64,000 bases of DNA from Pithys albifrons albifrons (lineage: Eukaryota > Chordata > Aves > Passeriformes > Thamnophilidae): assembly GCF_047495875.1 (NCBI RefSeq), contig NC_092460.1, positions 12,266,520-12,330,519 of the forward strand, in the 5' to 3' direction. A program made the translations under genes and the position numbers. This document shows positions 32,484 through 45,594 of this stretch, one piece after another (position 1 is the first letter of the stretch; the number at the start of each line of letters is the position of its first letter). The notes below the pieces were generated by a model. The model saw only the letters and a program-made list of their open reading frames with translations, did no database searches and had not been told where the DNA came from.

Positions 32484-33107
32484 ATGTTAGAGGGCAAGGA
32501 GGAAGCCCCCGGAGTGAGTGACCCAGATGAGACCAAAGTTCCCCTCCCACAGCCGGGCAGAGGGGCTGTCAGGATGGCCAGTGCAGGGCTGGAAGTGGTG
32601 GCAGGGGAGGCAGGAGCCATCCAGCCATCTCGGGGCTGGGGCCCTCCTTTCCTCAGCAAGCCGGGCCCAGCTGGGGCAGGAGGCACCTGCTGGGACACCT
32701 GTGCCCACAATGGCCCATCCTCTCCAAGGCCTCCAGCCCTGTCCTTCATCCAGGCAGTCACAGAGCAGCCCTTGGAGTCAATCCCACAGGCCCGCAGAGG
32801 TGCCATTCCTGGTGCCATTGACTCTCGCCCTTCCAGCATGCCTGCTGTGTAAACGATCAGATGCTTACCCAGATATCTGCAGGAAAAAACTTGAGATGGG
32901 CACTGTGGCCACATGTTCTTCATGCTGAATTGCTCCGTGGGCTCCCTCCAGCTTTCCAACACACAGTCCCTGCCTCACTGTCTTTACGAGCACATTGTCT
33001 TTGGCCAATCTCCTTTATCAGCAAGAGAACGATTGGACAGGACTCCTGGCCTTTCTCCCCCCAAGCAATACCCTACTTGTTCTCAACTGGGTGGCCCAAA
33101 ACTGAAG
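32484..33107 (+). pseudogene. Truncated PHF7-like 5' fragment (fourth PHF7L copy)
   Basis: It is homologous to exons 1-3 and the introns between them. An ATG at 32,484 precedes a decayed exon 1. The exon 1 donor is mutated from GT to AT (cccag|atgaga). Exon 2 (about 32,838-32,927) keeps CLLCKRSD but loses the downstream GLCAHMFC segment and its donor. Exon 3 is recognisable near 33,005-33,090 but frameshifted. It ends within exon 3, where it is joined to NOL8 sequence. It is non-functional. Confidence 0.82.
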
Positions 33108-36100
33108 ACCCCAAAACTGCTTTCCTAAAAGATGACGATGAATGTAAGCAATAAAGGCAGAATGTGAAGCTAATACATGTGAGAACAGGAAGACAGGCCT
33201 TCTGGAAGATAAGGAGCTTTGTCTTCATGCTGCTGCTTCAAAGGAACCTACAAGAGACAAACAGGAACAGGACAACCAGAGGAGGCTGGCGGCTCTGGAG
33301 GAGAGACACAGGGAGAGAGAACTCCAGAAGAAACTCATTCAAGGAGCACTTTCGAATCTGGTAATTACACTCACAACTTTTATCTGAATAGTCCAGAGTA
33401 CAAGGAAAAGGGTAATTAATGTATGTGAATTAAGATTCCTAAAAATCATAGTCTGGATTTTCTGATACATTGCCAGTTTTGAGTATATATAAAATCCTGC
33501 ATACCTCGTCCCTGGAATGCCTCTGGAGTTGCAGGAGGAATAGCAGAGGTCATGGAAACACCTTTTAGATACTTCTGTATGACTGCAGCAAGTACTTGCT
33601 GTGTTTGACCTGACATTTCCCCCTTTTCTAGGACGGCCAGCCAGCAGGGAAGCACAAACACATCCTATTCGATTCAGACACGGAAAATGAGACGTTGAAA
33701 AAAGACGCAAGTTTGGGAAATATGCCTGGAGAAGTAAGTGTTATTAGGCAAAAGCCCTGTGTGACCATGCCTTTTGTTCTGAAGATTAGATTTCCTAGTG
33801 AAGTGCCAGAGAAATGTAGGTAAGTTTTGAATTAACATCAGACAGGTTTGAAAGAACTTAACCATTCATCTGAGAAAGCTTGAGAGCTTGGAGAATTTGG
33901 AAGGAGTTTGAGATTGGTATAGAAGGTATTCTAACTTAGAAGAGAAAGAACTTCTGTATAATTAGTGTTGAAATTCCTCTGCTTTTAGGCAAAGGCTGGG
34001 GAGGAGATTGGGCTTGAGCAGTACAGAAGTATTCTGCTCTTTCTGAGACTGGATGAACTGCTAAGGCAGTATCTTGTTTTTGTTGAGCTCCAAAGAACTG
34101 TGTAAGGCTTCGTCTTTACTATCATTAGCAGACTCCTCATGATTTTACTGCCATGGTTTAGTACAATTTAATACTTTTTTTTTCTCAAATAGAACTTCTT
34201 ACCTATGACATTTTTTAATCGCATCTCTGCTAAAACTTTAAAGCATTGGGTTTGCTTTTGTTGGGATTTTTCCTTGTAATTGTAGTGAGATTAGGACCAT
34301 TATCGTTATTTAGCCATTGATATTTTTAAGACGATCTTCCTACCTTTTATGTGGATATTTTTCCTGTGGTCAAATTGAACAATCATAATTTTAATTTTAT
34401 AATTATAAACCAGAATTGCACAAGGTGTGTATACAAGGTAAGATTGGCAGTAGATTGATCAGTGCTGGAAATGCACAGGGTTGTGCAGGAAATCCACTTT
34501 TTAAGGTAAACTGGAAAGTACACGCACAAAATTGGTACTGATTTATATTGTCAGATGTTAATAACCTCCTCCTTTTGTTTTTCCTTTTTGTTTAACAAAG
34601 GATAAATCTGCTCCCAAGCCTTCAGGCAAACTGTTTGAGAGCAACGAGAACGAGCAAGACAACACGGACGATGAACGATTCATAATTTAACCACAGTTTG
34701 AAGGCTAAGCTGGGGAAGAAGTGAGTGAACCCATCACTGGAATTTAGTTTTCCTCTGAGAGTCTATAGGGCCACTTCAGAGGAACAGAACTGGTAGGCTT
34801 GTATTATTGCTGAGTATGGTTTTTATCAATTTACAATAGAATTCCCTTCAACAGAGGAAAGAGTGGCCATGGAGGAAATAATGTGTGGTGTTATCTTTGT
34901 ATCCAAAGAAATTCCTGGAGAAGGCCCCAGGAGCTAAAAATTGTTGGTATGTTCTCATTAAGTCTGAAAAAAAGGGGATTGAACGTTGCTGATTTCCTCC
35001 TCCAGTGCTTAAGAGCACTTGTTTCATTTGTTTAGCTCCTGAGGCTGCAGTCCCGATTTGGCACCGATGAAAGATTCCGCATGGACGCCCGATTCCTGGA
35101 GAGTGACAGTGAGGAGGAAGGTAAAGCTGCCCATACTTCCTGGTTACTGGTAGTAATGGAGCCATATCATGGAGCTTCAGCTTTTGAAGCACCTTATGGC
35201 CTCCTTTGGCTTCTTTGGTGATCCCTTAAAAGAAAACCACCCACCTCTGCTGTGGCTCTGCATGGGAAACACCAGGGGTGGCTGTGCTTTCTTAAAGGTG
35301 TATGCTGCAAAAGTATTTGGAACAGCTGAGTGAGGCACATGTGCCTAATAAAACAACATTTGAGACTATTTTTAATACAGCATGATATCAGAATGTGTTT
35401 ATCCACATTGAAAAACTGGGTAAGCGGTGACTTAGAAAAACCCCCTTTTGGATCATTATATTCATTTAAACTGTTTGTTTTGTAGCCATCCTGCAGCCTG
35501 TGGCTGATTTGGCAGTCTTAAGTAGGGTCATTTTTTTTCTTTAGCAGCAGAAGGCAGAAAAGCTGAAAATAGAAAAAGTTTGAATATCCACCCCCAAGAA
35601 AAAGAAATTAACCCAGTTTTCAGGATTCAATTTCTTTCTGAAACTTAAATTTAGCCTCACTCTGCTATTCCCTTCATTGCTTTCATGTGATCTTCTGTAG
35701 AGTATCAGCAGTGGCAGAGGGGTTGCAGTTACATGACAGCTGCAGGAAACATGTTAAATACCTGATCTGGCCTTCACATGAAATAGATGCCCAGAACTGT
35801 TCTAACCCAAGATTTTCTACAGTGCAAGGCACAAAGTCTCTGAGTAGCTTTTAGATAAAGGAAGCGATGTGTTGATAGACGTGAGCTCTGCTAGTACTAT
35901 AGTGATACTATGCATCAAATATCACAGGCTCAGCAGGGAAAATATAATGTATTTCTTGTTATCTTAGCAGAGACAAAGAGCTTGAAGGCAGATGAGGAAG
36001 ACGAACTTGCTGCAGAGAAAAAGAAAACTCTGCAGATACTGGGAAGCCTCTTGAACATCAACCTGGAACAGCCTAAGCCAAGTAAAACAGCAACAAGTGC

Positions 36101-39100
36101 CAAGAAATTCAAGTATGAATCATCTGCCATCAGTGAAGGAGTTTTAGGGAGGCTTAAGTTTTGCCGGTGTTTTCTAACCAAAATTTCTGCCTAGATGGCT
36201 GAGGAAAGTACTTCCTTTCTTGTGTGTATTTGAAGTCAGTATTTAATGGAATTCCCAGGCACTGACTAGCAGGGACTTTCTAAATGTCAATTACATTTTG
36301 GAGAGTTTTTGGTGAAGAAGCCAATTTGAATTTGTATCCTACTGTAAAGGTTTGGGGTAGCTTTCATTTGAGCCTTTAGAGTGTCTCATGGTTTCTCTTT
36401 GCCTTTCTATTTTCTTAGAGACATTAATGCCCTCCGTTACGATCCCACCAGACAGGACCACGCAGTTTTTGAAAGGAAACCAAGTACTACAGAAAAGGAG
36501 AGGTAATATTACAGCTTGGTAACTATAGTTGTGATGTTTCTCCCCTTAGAGAGAAGCCTATGGCAGCAGACTGAGTTTGAAACTACGCAGACTGCTATTT
36601 TCTCTTTAGTCCTCCCTGTGATTGCGGAAATCAATATACAATAGGAATTGTGAGCACTAAAACCGGCATGCAGTGTCATCTTTTCTTTGTAGTCCATCTA
36701 CTCTCTGCATGCCATTTTCTGTCCTCACTGAAGGTGAGAAAGGTCAAGTCATGGACTTGAAGATTTGAGAAGTTTTCAAGAGACAAGTTTATTAGCTCTT
36801 ATCCTGTGAAAAGGCATATTAGCTCTTAACATTTCTTTTGCCAGAAGAGAAATCTGTCCTAAGTATCTTCATTTATGAACTACCACATGTTAAGTGAAAA
36901 GTCCCTTAATGATGTGGGTAATAAAAAGGAGGCTTGTTCCTGCCTTTAGAATCAAAGCTCGATGTTTCCCCTGCACTGCTCTCTCCCTTAAAAGTGAACT
37001 CCTCATCAATGTGCATGGCTGAGTTTAGGAAAACATCAAGAGCCAGGTGGCTCTTTCTTTTAAAAACAGCTGTGTTGTGTTACTGTCCTCCAACTATCCC
37101 ATTTCAGTAAAGCTAAAAGGAAGAAGAAGAAGAAAGAAGAGAGTGAGAAACTGCCTCAAGTGTCTGAAGAAGTCTATTATGATATTGCTGCTGATTTAAA
37201 AGACTTATTTGGATCTTCAAAGAGCCAATCAGAGAAACGTGAGGAAATACCCTGGGACAAAGATGATGCAGAGGTCTCTGCCCCACCTGACCATTTGGAA
37301 CCTGTCTCTGGGAATAACACAGCTCAGGAGCCGAGTGGTTTCAAGTTTTCCTTCTTTGGAGACACAGAGAAGTCAGGTGTAAAAGAAGGTAAGAGCAGGA
37401 CAGTGCAATTTCTAGTGAATGGCTCATGTCAGGCACTGCGCAGGACTACGGTGCCTAGGAATTCAGAATCCAGGGCATTTTCAGAGGCAAAAGTGAGTAA
37501 TGAGGCAGAATCATTATGATCTTCAGTTACACTTGCCAGGATTGTGGTAGCTCAGCTTGCGCCCCAGGAATCTTGAAAGGGATGTTTTGAGAAAGAACGA
37601 TTATTTATTTGTTTTTTTTAAACAGTGATGGACGTTGTTGTCATCCCCTACATTTCTCAGACAGGGAAAAAGGTGATATGCCAAGTCAAAGTTTCATACA
37701 ACCCAATAAGATTTGAAATCAAAGGAGTGATAATGGGAGTATTATGAGCAAAAGCAAATCCGGAGTTGACGCCAAGAACATTCAAGATTGCTTTATTATT
37801 TACTTAATTTTCTTATTGTACCTTTAGAAAATTGAAACTGAATGACCCATGACTATAGGGGATATAAGTGTTACACACTCAAGATTAAAACATACTGAAT
37901 TAAGTCAGTCAGTAAGGTAGGAGACAAAACAAACCATGTGAAGTTAAATGAAAGATTTAAAACAAAAGAAACCAGAAAAAACCAAGCCCCCCACATTTTT
38001 ACTGACTTTCAGAAAGGATTCAGTGTTCTGAATGCACTAATGAAGGTTTCAGGATATGAAAGAGACCCCCAGAACAAAGTGAAAAATACCTGAGCCGAGA
38101 CGGAGTTCAGAAAGCCCAAGAGGGGAGGTTTCCATCCTTCTTAAATCTGCTTTTCCAATGTAAGTTCTTCACTGGGAAGTAGGGTTTTTTGCTGGCAAGT
38201 AGAGGAATAATCTGATTTTTTATTTCAATTGTGATAATCTTGCAGAGCCCTACATCCTTGAAACAATAAAACCTGCAAAAGTCACATGGCAAGAAGATCC
38301 ACGTTTCCAGGACAGCAGTTCTGAGGATGATGATGAGCCAGAGGCATCAGAAATTGAAAAGGATCAAGAAATGCAAGTTGTATTTGTTTTCTATTTGGTT
38401 GTAGTAATTTGCTGCTGTGAGAATATTAATAGCAGCACTCAGGTCCTGGGAAACTGCTGTCTTCATTCCACATCTCTGAGCAACAGAAGTTATCCTGGAA
38501 AACCATTCCTTGCTGCACAGAGTGTAACAGTGAAACATCCCAACAGCCCATTTGCTTTGACCTTGAGTATAAAAATATGAAAGCTGAGTTTGTGGTTGAA
38601 CACTGGAGAAATTAAGTGGGTAATTTTGGTTCAACCCAAACCAGTTTTGGTTTGGCCAAAAGTCAGAGACGTAGTAAATTTTCTTTTATAAAAGGGTCTT
38701 TTTTATAGGAGACCGTATTTGGTTACTGTGGAGGAATGTTCTTCCATGCATTCTGTTTCTCTGAAGCACTACAGCTTTAACTTGCATTAATGGAATTTGA
38801 CAGTAACTTTCTTGATGTTAAAGTTTCCTTGTGTTTGTCCAGGTTTCTTTGCTTGCCACAAAGAGAAAGTACAAGATTTTTCTTCTTCTCCAAAGACGAT
38901 GAACGACTGAGAGGTACAACAGAACTTACTCACTGTCACTCCTTTTTTGGTTTCTTTCAAAAGTCTTACTGAAAGTCAGGGAAGAAGTCCTGTCTAGTTA
39001 TTTGTTCTGTAACACAGGTGAGAGGTTTAAGGAAAAAAATAAATTGCAAGTTTTCATTCGTATTTGTGGTCTAAATTGAGGTAGAATCCCATGACAAACT

Positions 39101-40330
39101 GCTGGTAACAAATACGCTGAACATCTGTCTTGCTTCCATTTTTTTCAGAGAATTGCCTAATATGTACCTGGCCTTTTAGGGCTTACCAAAAAAAAATCAC
39201 AAATGCCTTTCAGGCATATATATCATCATTAATTTTTTCCTGTCCTTCTGGTGTTACTATTCATAGTGTTGAATATTCTTATTAGCCACTTATGTCCACA
39301 TCGTTCTTGATTCTAATTAATGTGGATTTTTTTTTCTTCTGAATATAGTGAATTTTGTATTTAAAAACAAACAAAACAGCAGCAAACATTCACAGCCTCG
39401 AATGGTTCCACAGACCACAACAAGAATTGCTTGTGGTATCTTATGCAGTAACTTATCAAGACAGTCTTAAATAATGTTTTTTTCTTGAGACATATGAGGT
39501 AACGGTCATGAACTGTCTTGCTGTGTTCATACAATTAGTGCACTGAAATCTTCCAGCCTGTCTGATTTACAGGCCCTGTTGAAAGTGAGACCTCAGTCCT
39601 CAGCAGGCATGAATTTTCTTGGGAGATGTGGGGTAATGGTGCTGAGCTCTTAATGAAACAGGTGCAATTTCACTGCAGTTCCTATCTTGGCATATTAACT
39701 GCTGCTGCCTTTTGTTTTTCTTAGTACACAGGGCAGTAGTTCAGAGCATTTCTGTTGGAGCCAATCATGTTGTGGGGGATAAGAGATTATGAATGATAGG
39801 AAGAATATGAAGGATAGACCTTCTGACTTGATTGCTGTCTTGCTCATGAGTTTTACAAACAGCAGCATTTTCAGAAGTGTTTAAGGAAATCAATTTGTTC
39901 TTTTTTGGGCAGAGGGCCCAAAGTTATTTTGTAGATCAGTGGATCTCAGTGAAGAACAAGATGGTTGGGAAGATAGACGAAGATTATTGATTGAGGTGAG
40001 TATTTAACATCTCTTCTTTGGTAACTGTGGGCATGAGGAGGGAACACGGCTGCTTATTTGCATGAAGAATTAGTTCAGGACCTCTAGAAAGGCTGGCAAT
40101 TTTGTAATTGCCGAGGAACTAAACTTCTGTAGTATAAAAGTGTGCATAACACCATGTTATGATGTCCCGTCAGGTAAATTAGTGAATCTCTGTAATGTAC
40201 AGGACCAGTTACTTAAGTGTATGTAAAGATACAGGTGAATTTAGAAACTTGTATTAATCATTATTATTTTATTCATAATTTTATGTTATATTTTATATAT
40301 TTTCAGGAATGCCAGAAGAAGCTTGAAAGT
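33108..40330 (+). pseudogene. NOL8: NOL8 3' pseudogene (lacks RRM half)
   Basis: Sequence matches the unit A NOL8 from base 17,657 onward. Exon equivalents are about 33,108-33,360; 33,632-33,733; 34,601-34,720; 35,036-35,120; 35,971-36,112; 36,419-36,502; 37,108-37,388; 38,246-38,372; 38,843-38,913; 39,913-39,995; 40,307 onward. The promoter, RRM exons, U12 intron and most of the central exon are missing. Two in-frame TAA codons (34,688 and 34,706) lie in the KPQFEG exon. The last exon is cut after a few codons by a deletion that removes the NOL8 stop and joins downstream flank, so the frame runs into the microsatellite. The first piece is also frameshifted. High identity to the parent suggests recent origin or gene conversion. 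Confidence 0.9.
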
Positions 40331-40349
40331 TTCCCAGAAGTTAATGAAA

Positions 40350-41005
40350 AGGCATATATCATGTACATATACATATATACATACATCTCTATACACAGAC
40401 ATATACACATACACCTATATACATGTATACAGATGTATACAAATACATGTAGATATACATAGACATATAGACACAGACATATATGTGTATAAACATAAAT
40501 ACATATGTAAACATATTATACATATATACACATACTTAGGCATAAATAGACATACATATATACTTATATATGCATGTCTGTATACATAAATCTAAACATA
40601 TAGAAATAGACACATGTGCATTCTCCTATATATGTATCTATACATATACACATATACACACACATATATACATATCATACATATATACACACATATATAT
40701 ACATGTACATACATATATACACACATAAACACACACATATATATACATAGACCTATATACCTATATACATACTATACATATACACACACACATACATGCA
40801 TGTACAATTTTGCACACATACATATATACACACACATACATATAGTCATATACACATATATACTCATTCACATACATATATACACATGTAGACATAAATA
40901 CACATATGTACACATATACATACATACATATACATATATACATATATATGCATGGTATTCAATAAAGGGTTTTATATATATACATATATATATATATGTA
41001 TTATG
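40350..41005. repeat. Long AT/AC compound microsatellite between units
   Basis: About 650 bases of tatac, acatat and acacac variants lie between the truncated NOL8 copy and the next PHF7L segment. Repetitive open frames on both strands encode Tyr/Ile/His/Thr runs and are not genes. A shorter related block follows the full NOL8 copy (25,930-26,015). Confidence 0.93.
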
Positions 41006-41014
41006 TCTACCTAG

Positions 41015-41335
41015 GCCTCTGCTGCCAAGTGTCTCCAAGCCCTCCTGGGCACCTGCTGCCAGGCCCAGCCTGGCCCTAGCCCAGGGGTACCCGAGTGTTT
41101 TGACTCTTACCTATGTCCAGAGCAGCACAGCTGCCACATTCCCAGCTGGTTGTGCTGTCCCTTAGGCCGAAGCAGCGTCTGTGAGTGCCCTTGGCAGCAC
41201 AGGAGCATTTCCCAGGGCCTGGGGAAGCATGGCTCTCTGACAGGGAAAAGGAAAACTGATGAGCTCCGTCTGCCCTGGCATCAGGAAGGTAGAGGGTGTC
41301 CCTGCCCTTTCCCCTGTGCCGTTTCCATCCTGTTC
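41015..41335 (-). pseudogene. Inverted PHF7-like fragment, unit B
   Basis: This is the copy of the fragment at 335-655, with the same deletion of exon 7 and intron 7. One visible change is acagggtg to agagggtg near 41,290. Confidence 0.8.
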
Positions 41336-42361
41336 TGCTGTTGATACGTTCTCTGACTGACTTACTGTTATTTTGCCTGCATGCTTTTCTCTGTTCCAAG
41401 GGTACACTTTAAAATGCTCAAGATTGATTACCATAGGAGTGAGGGGTTCATCAGACCCGCTGTTAACCCCATCAATCCCAACAAAAGCCACTGCTGTCCC
41501 CTCACCTACCCATCCATTCACTCCAGCATAGAAGGCTATGAGACTGTCAAGCATGATTTTTCCTTTTATTCCACCAGCTTAGAGATGACATTCAGGATGA
41601 TGTCATCTTCCTAGGGAAGGAGGTGACACCGATGGGCCTGGCATTTCCTAGCTCCTTCTTGCTGCCCTGTTCAGAGACTGGAGTGATGTTGGCTTTTCCC
41701 AGTCTCGGGCACCTCTGCTGGGGAATCACCTTCCCTGGCCTGCTGGCAGTGTTCCCCATGCCAGGGGCAGGAGCAGAGATTCCCCTTGGCCAGGGCTGGA
41801 GCCCTGGAGTGGCACTGCTTGAACGGCATTTTCGTCCAACAGTGCCAACCTCGCTGGCCGCCCCAGGGCCTGGCATTTGCCCCTGCGCTTGCTGCAGCAG
41901 CAGCCGCCCTGACTCTGTGGCAACGGAGGGCTCGGGACCTGCCTTGGACCCTCGGCTGCTGAGGGGCTGCCTCACAGTGGGTGGTGGGGGGCTGAGGCCA
42001 ACCCCGCCCATATTCCAGGTGCACGTGGCTTATGTCTCAGTGGCCAATGTGACCTGTGGGGCCAAGGGTACAAAGGCAACTCTGGGTTCAGGCCACCTGA
42101 CAACGGGAGGAGAAGGAAGAGGAGGATAGAGCTGCCCAGGGAGAGCCTCACAGTTTCAGGCTCTCAGCCTGTGCTGCAACCTCACCCACGTCACACCTCT
42201 CAGAATCAGCAAAGGAGCATCTCAAGGTGACTGTGGTGTTCCTTGACTGGACAAGAGAAGGGGGAGAGGGGCAGAAGCCTCTCTCCTAATTCAGAGCCAG
42301 CGGAGAAGAGTGGAGCAGACCTCAGTGTTCCAGTGTCAGGGTCTGACTGCTGAGACGCACC
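41336..42361 (+). promoter_or_regulatory. PHF7L copy 3 upstream region
   Basis: Equivalent to 656-1,681 with almost no change. At the position of the unit A gagcacgtgg it reads gtgcacgtgg, as in copy 2. The first 250 bases hold no recognised feature. Confidence 0.4.
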
Positions 42362-43429
42362 ATGTCAGACAGGACAAAGGAAGCCCCCGGAGTGAGTGAC
42401 CCAGGTGAGACCAAAGTGCCCTTCCCACAGCCGGGCAGAGGGGCTGTCAAGGATGGCCAGTGCAGGGCTGGAAGTGGTGGCAGGGGAGGCAGGAGCCATC
42501 CAGCCATCCGGGGGCTGGGGCCCTCCTTTCCTCAGCAAGCCGGACCCAGCTGGGACAGGAGGCACCTGCTGGGACACCTGTGCCCACAATGGCCCATCCT
42601 CTCCAAGGCCTCCAGCCCTGTCCTTCATCCAGGCAGGCACAGAGCAGCCCCTGAGGTCAGTCCCACAGGGATGCTGTCCCCAGCCCTGCAGAGGTGCCAT
42701 TCCTGGTGCCATTGACTCTCTCCCTTCCAGCATGCCTGCTGTGTAAACGATCAGAGGCTGACCCGGACATCTGTGGGGAAAAACTTGAGAGATGTGGTCT
42801 CTGTGCCCAGATGTTCTGCCTGGTGAGTTGCTCTCTGGGTTCCCTCCAGCTTTCCAACACGCAGTCCCTGCCACTCTGTCCTTACGAGCGCATCGTCTTT
42901 CCTGCAGTTTTTTGCCACTCTCCTTCATCAGCAAGGGAATGAGCGGGTAGGATTCCTGGGCTTTCTCCCAAAGGATATCCTACTGGCTGTCCACTGGCTG
43001 GCACAGAAGGTGAGAGCCTGACATGAGCGGGGAGATTTGTACCAGGCGAGGTTTGCTGGAGCTTAGCCCAGACCCCAAGAAAGGAAGACCTGCCCTTGCC
43101 AACAGCTCTGGGACCAGGAGGAGACCCCAGGGCTGCTGCTGATGGGGCTGCTGTGCTCTTTCCAGTGCTGCTTCATCTGTGGCCAGAGCGGGGCCACCAT
43201 CACCTGCTGTGAAATGGAGTGTGACCTGAGCTTCCACCTGCCCTGTGCCAAGGAGGCTGGCTGTGTCACCCAGTACATTGCACCGTACAGGTACCTCCTT
43301 TCCCCTCCTCTCCACCACCAGGGAGGAGCCCAGCACTTCTCACCCCACCCATCTCTTGTGTCCCCAGCTCCTACTGCCCTGCACACAGACCACAGCAGGC
43401 AGTGGAGGCGACTCCTGAGCCAGGCACCC

Positions 43430-43992
43430 TGATAAGTGAAAATGCTGGAAAAAGTGACTGCTAAGAGAAAGTTTTGTATTCTAATAGCAGCAAAGTATTT
43501 ATTGACAATGTTGGAGGCAAAGCCAGTTCGTACTGGGCAAAAACTTGTTCAAGTAAAATAAGCCTAAGTTCATGGTTAACACCTTGTAATTTCCATATTA
43601 ATGACTGGGCAAAAACGTGGGCAGAGCTTTCCTTTTGGCTTGGAATTTGGGTAGTGGTCTCCTGACTTCATCCCTCGGGTGGTCTCAAAGCGTCTTCTTC
43701 ACCGTTGGATTTCTGCCTTTTCTTTGTTCAGTGACATGACCTGTCAACCTTGTAAAGCCTTGGCTTCAACTCTCCAAAATCTTGATTTTTACCATTTCAT
43801 CCTATTGAAGTGTCTAGCTTAGTTTAATTTATGACTTCTAACCCATAGTACACTAGTTCCTATAACTACTGGACAATTTGTACCAGAACAAAGTGACTCT
43901 AGCACTTTATGCTGTTCAGAGACTTTGCTGTGCAAACAACATTTTGAAAAGCAGAATTAGAAATTTCACAAAACTAGGGATTTTCAGTCCCA
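43430..43992 (-). repeat. ERV LTR (3' LTR), unit B
   Basis: Equivalent of 2,750-3,312; the inner boundary is approximate. Confidence 0.83.
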
Positions 43993-45552
43993 GCTGTGTT
44001 TCAAAGTATATGAAGTCTTTCATTCAGTTTTAATCCTATTGGGGTTTGATACACATGTACCATTGCTAATATCACTGCTGTTGTTCTGGCTTCAGTGCTT
44101 AATTTGTATTATAGCTACACATTGTGCAGTGCCAGAAAGATTATTGCTGCCGCTATGATTGAGTGTACCAGGGAGTTTAAAGACTTGTGAGACGGTGGGC
44201 AAATAACTTATAAAAATGTCTCACCAGTGGTAGGTCTTTACTTGTTTAACTTTGGTTAAGACAGTTTTAATACTTTTAATATCATGTTTAATTTGCCATA
44301 GCATGTGCTGAGTCATTTTGTTTAGGTGTCTTAGCATTTCTTTAAACAGGTTAAAATTTATGCTAGTTTTGCAATTCAGGTACATTGTAATATGTTGGAA
44401 GAAATTTGAACTTGGAAGTTTTTGTGCACAGCCCAGGCCATGGAGAGGGAAACGGGGTCTCTGTATCCTTGAGCCTGCTTCAAGAAGAGCAGTAAACAAT
44501 AGAAAGAATGCGGCAGCTGCCAGGAGAAGCAGGTAAACACATTGATACTGAAAGGCATAGTTTTGAGAAAAGCACCAATCCAGCTGGTAGCACGCCCTAG
44601 CCATAGGCCAATGATACTCCTGTACTATTCGTAGACTGAGAGAATATGCGATATGTGTGTGTGTAATGTAAAGAATAAATCAGAACACTGATCATACTCC
44701 CGTGGAGGTTACATCGTGATTCTCACGCCGGAACCCGGGGAGCTCGAAACCGACATTTCTTACTTTAGTAATACAACATATAATTAAACCAAATTCTAAC
44801 ATGTACACAGCTACTGCTTACATAAAATATTTACACTGCTATTTCACACTACTAAAATACTTAATAAAGGTTTAAGACTGCGGCTATTTTAAAATAAAAG
44901 CTTGTGTTAATGTCATTATACTTATGAAAATTCAACAACTTGTGTCAAGTGAATTTGAGGATAGTGGGTTTCACAGGTTCTGAAGTCTATTTTTTTCTCT
45001 CAGGAGCTTTCTAGGTAGGCTTTTCTTTTACCCAGACTGCTGGGAGGGGGGTTAGCAACACTTTAAACAGTCCATTTCATATTTCTTGAAGAGGGTCTCC
45101 TGAGAAATTCTTAACATACACAATCACTAAAGGTACATAAATATAGTTTGCAATCAGGTAATATTTTATTTAACAGAATTTTAATAATTTCTCTTGATTT
45201 GTTAGTTTTGCACAGGAATGTTTCTGGTCACTCAGGAAAGGTATCTGTGAAAACTGAAAGATAACAGAAACTGCCCCCCCTCCTCCCCCCTTTCTTAAGA
45301 GCTTAAAAGTCAATTTGCTAAATTTCACTTAAAAGGTGTTTTTTGTTTATTGCTCTTTGTTGTATTTCGGTTCTAGTATTTGGGTTTCTCAGACATGTTT
45401 TACATTGAAATGTAACTTGTTTTATTATTGTGAAGAGATTTGGCTTTGCTACTCAGGTTTTTAAATATTGGCATGATAAATCTAATTTTTAGTGTGTTAT
45501 GCTCAGCTTTCACAAAATGCTAAACTAATTTTTTTAGGTAGCACTGACTTAT

Positions 45553-45554
<2 letters not shown>

Positions 45555-45593
<39 letters not shown>

Positions 45594-45594
45594 T
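45555..45594. repeat. (ATT)n microsatellite, unit B
   Basis: About 40 bases, two ATT units shorter than in unit A. Confidence 0.95.

Larger units (their letters stand above)
1..40678 (+). repeat. Tandem segmental duplication, unit A (about 40.68 kb)
   Basis: The first 23.3 kb of this unit recurs at the start of unit B with near-perfect identity. Matching landmarks are the PHF7L start codon (1,682 and 42,362), the provirus edge (2,750 and 43,430) and the NOL8 U12 donor (15,680 and 56,354). The offset is 40,678 at the window start, 40,680 from about 400 to 4,200, 40,673 after an ATT microsatellite, and 40,674 after a poly-T tract, so only a few short indels separate the copies. Within the unit are two diverged PHF7L+NOL8 modules (about 335-25,500 and about 26,180-40,330). 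Whether more units flank the window cannot be seen. Confidence 0.95.

Noticed and set aside
29719..32550. 943-residue minus-strand open frame
   Set aside because: It is the antisense of the 138-bp coding array. It stays open because the period is a multiple of three. Splice sites, phases and zinc-finger exons support the sense strand.
40217..41165. Tyr/Ile/His-rich frames of up to 183 codons
   Set aside because: Products of the AT/AC microsatellite; no conserved domain.
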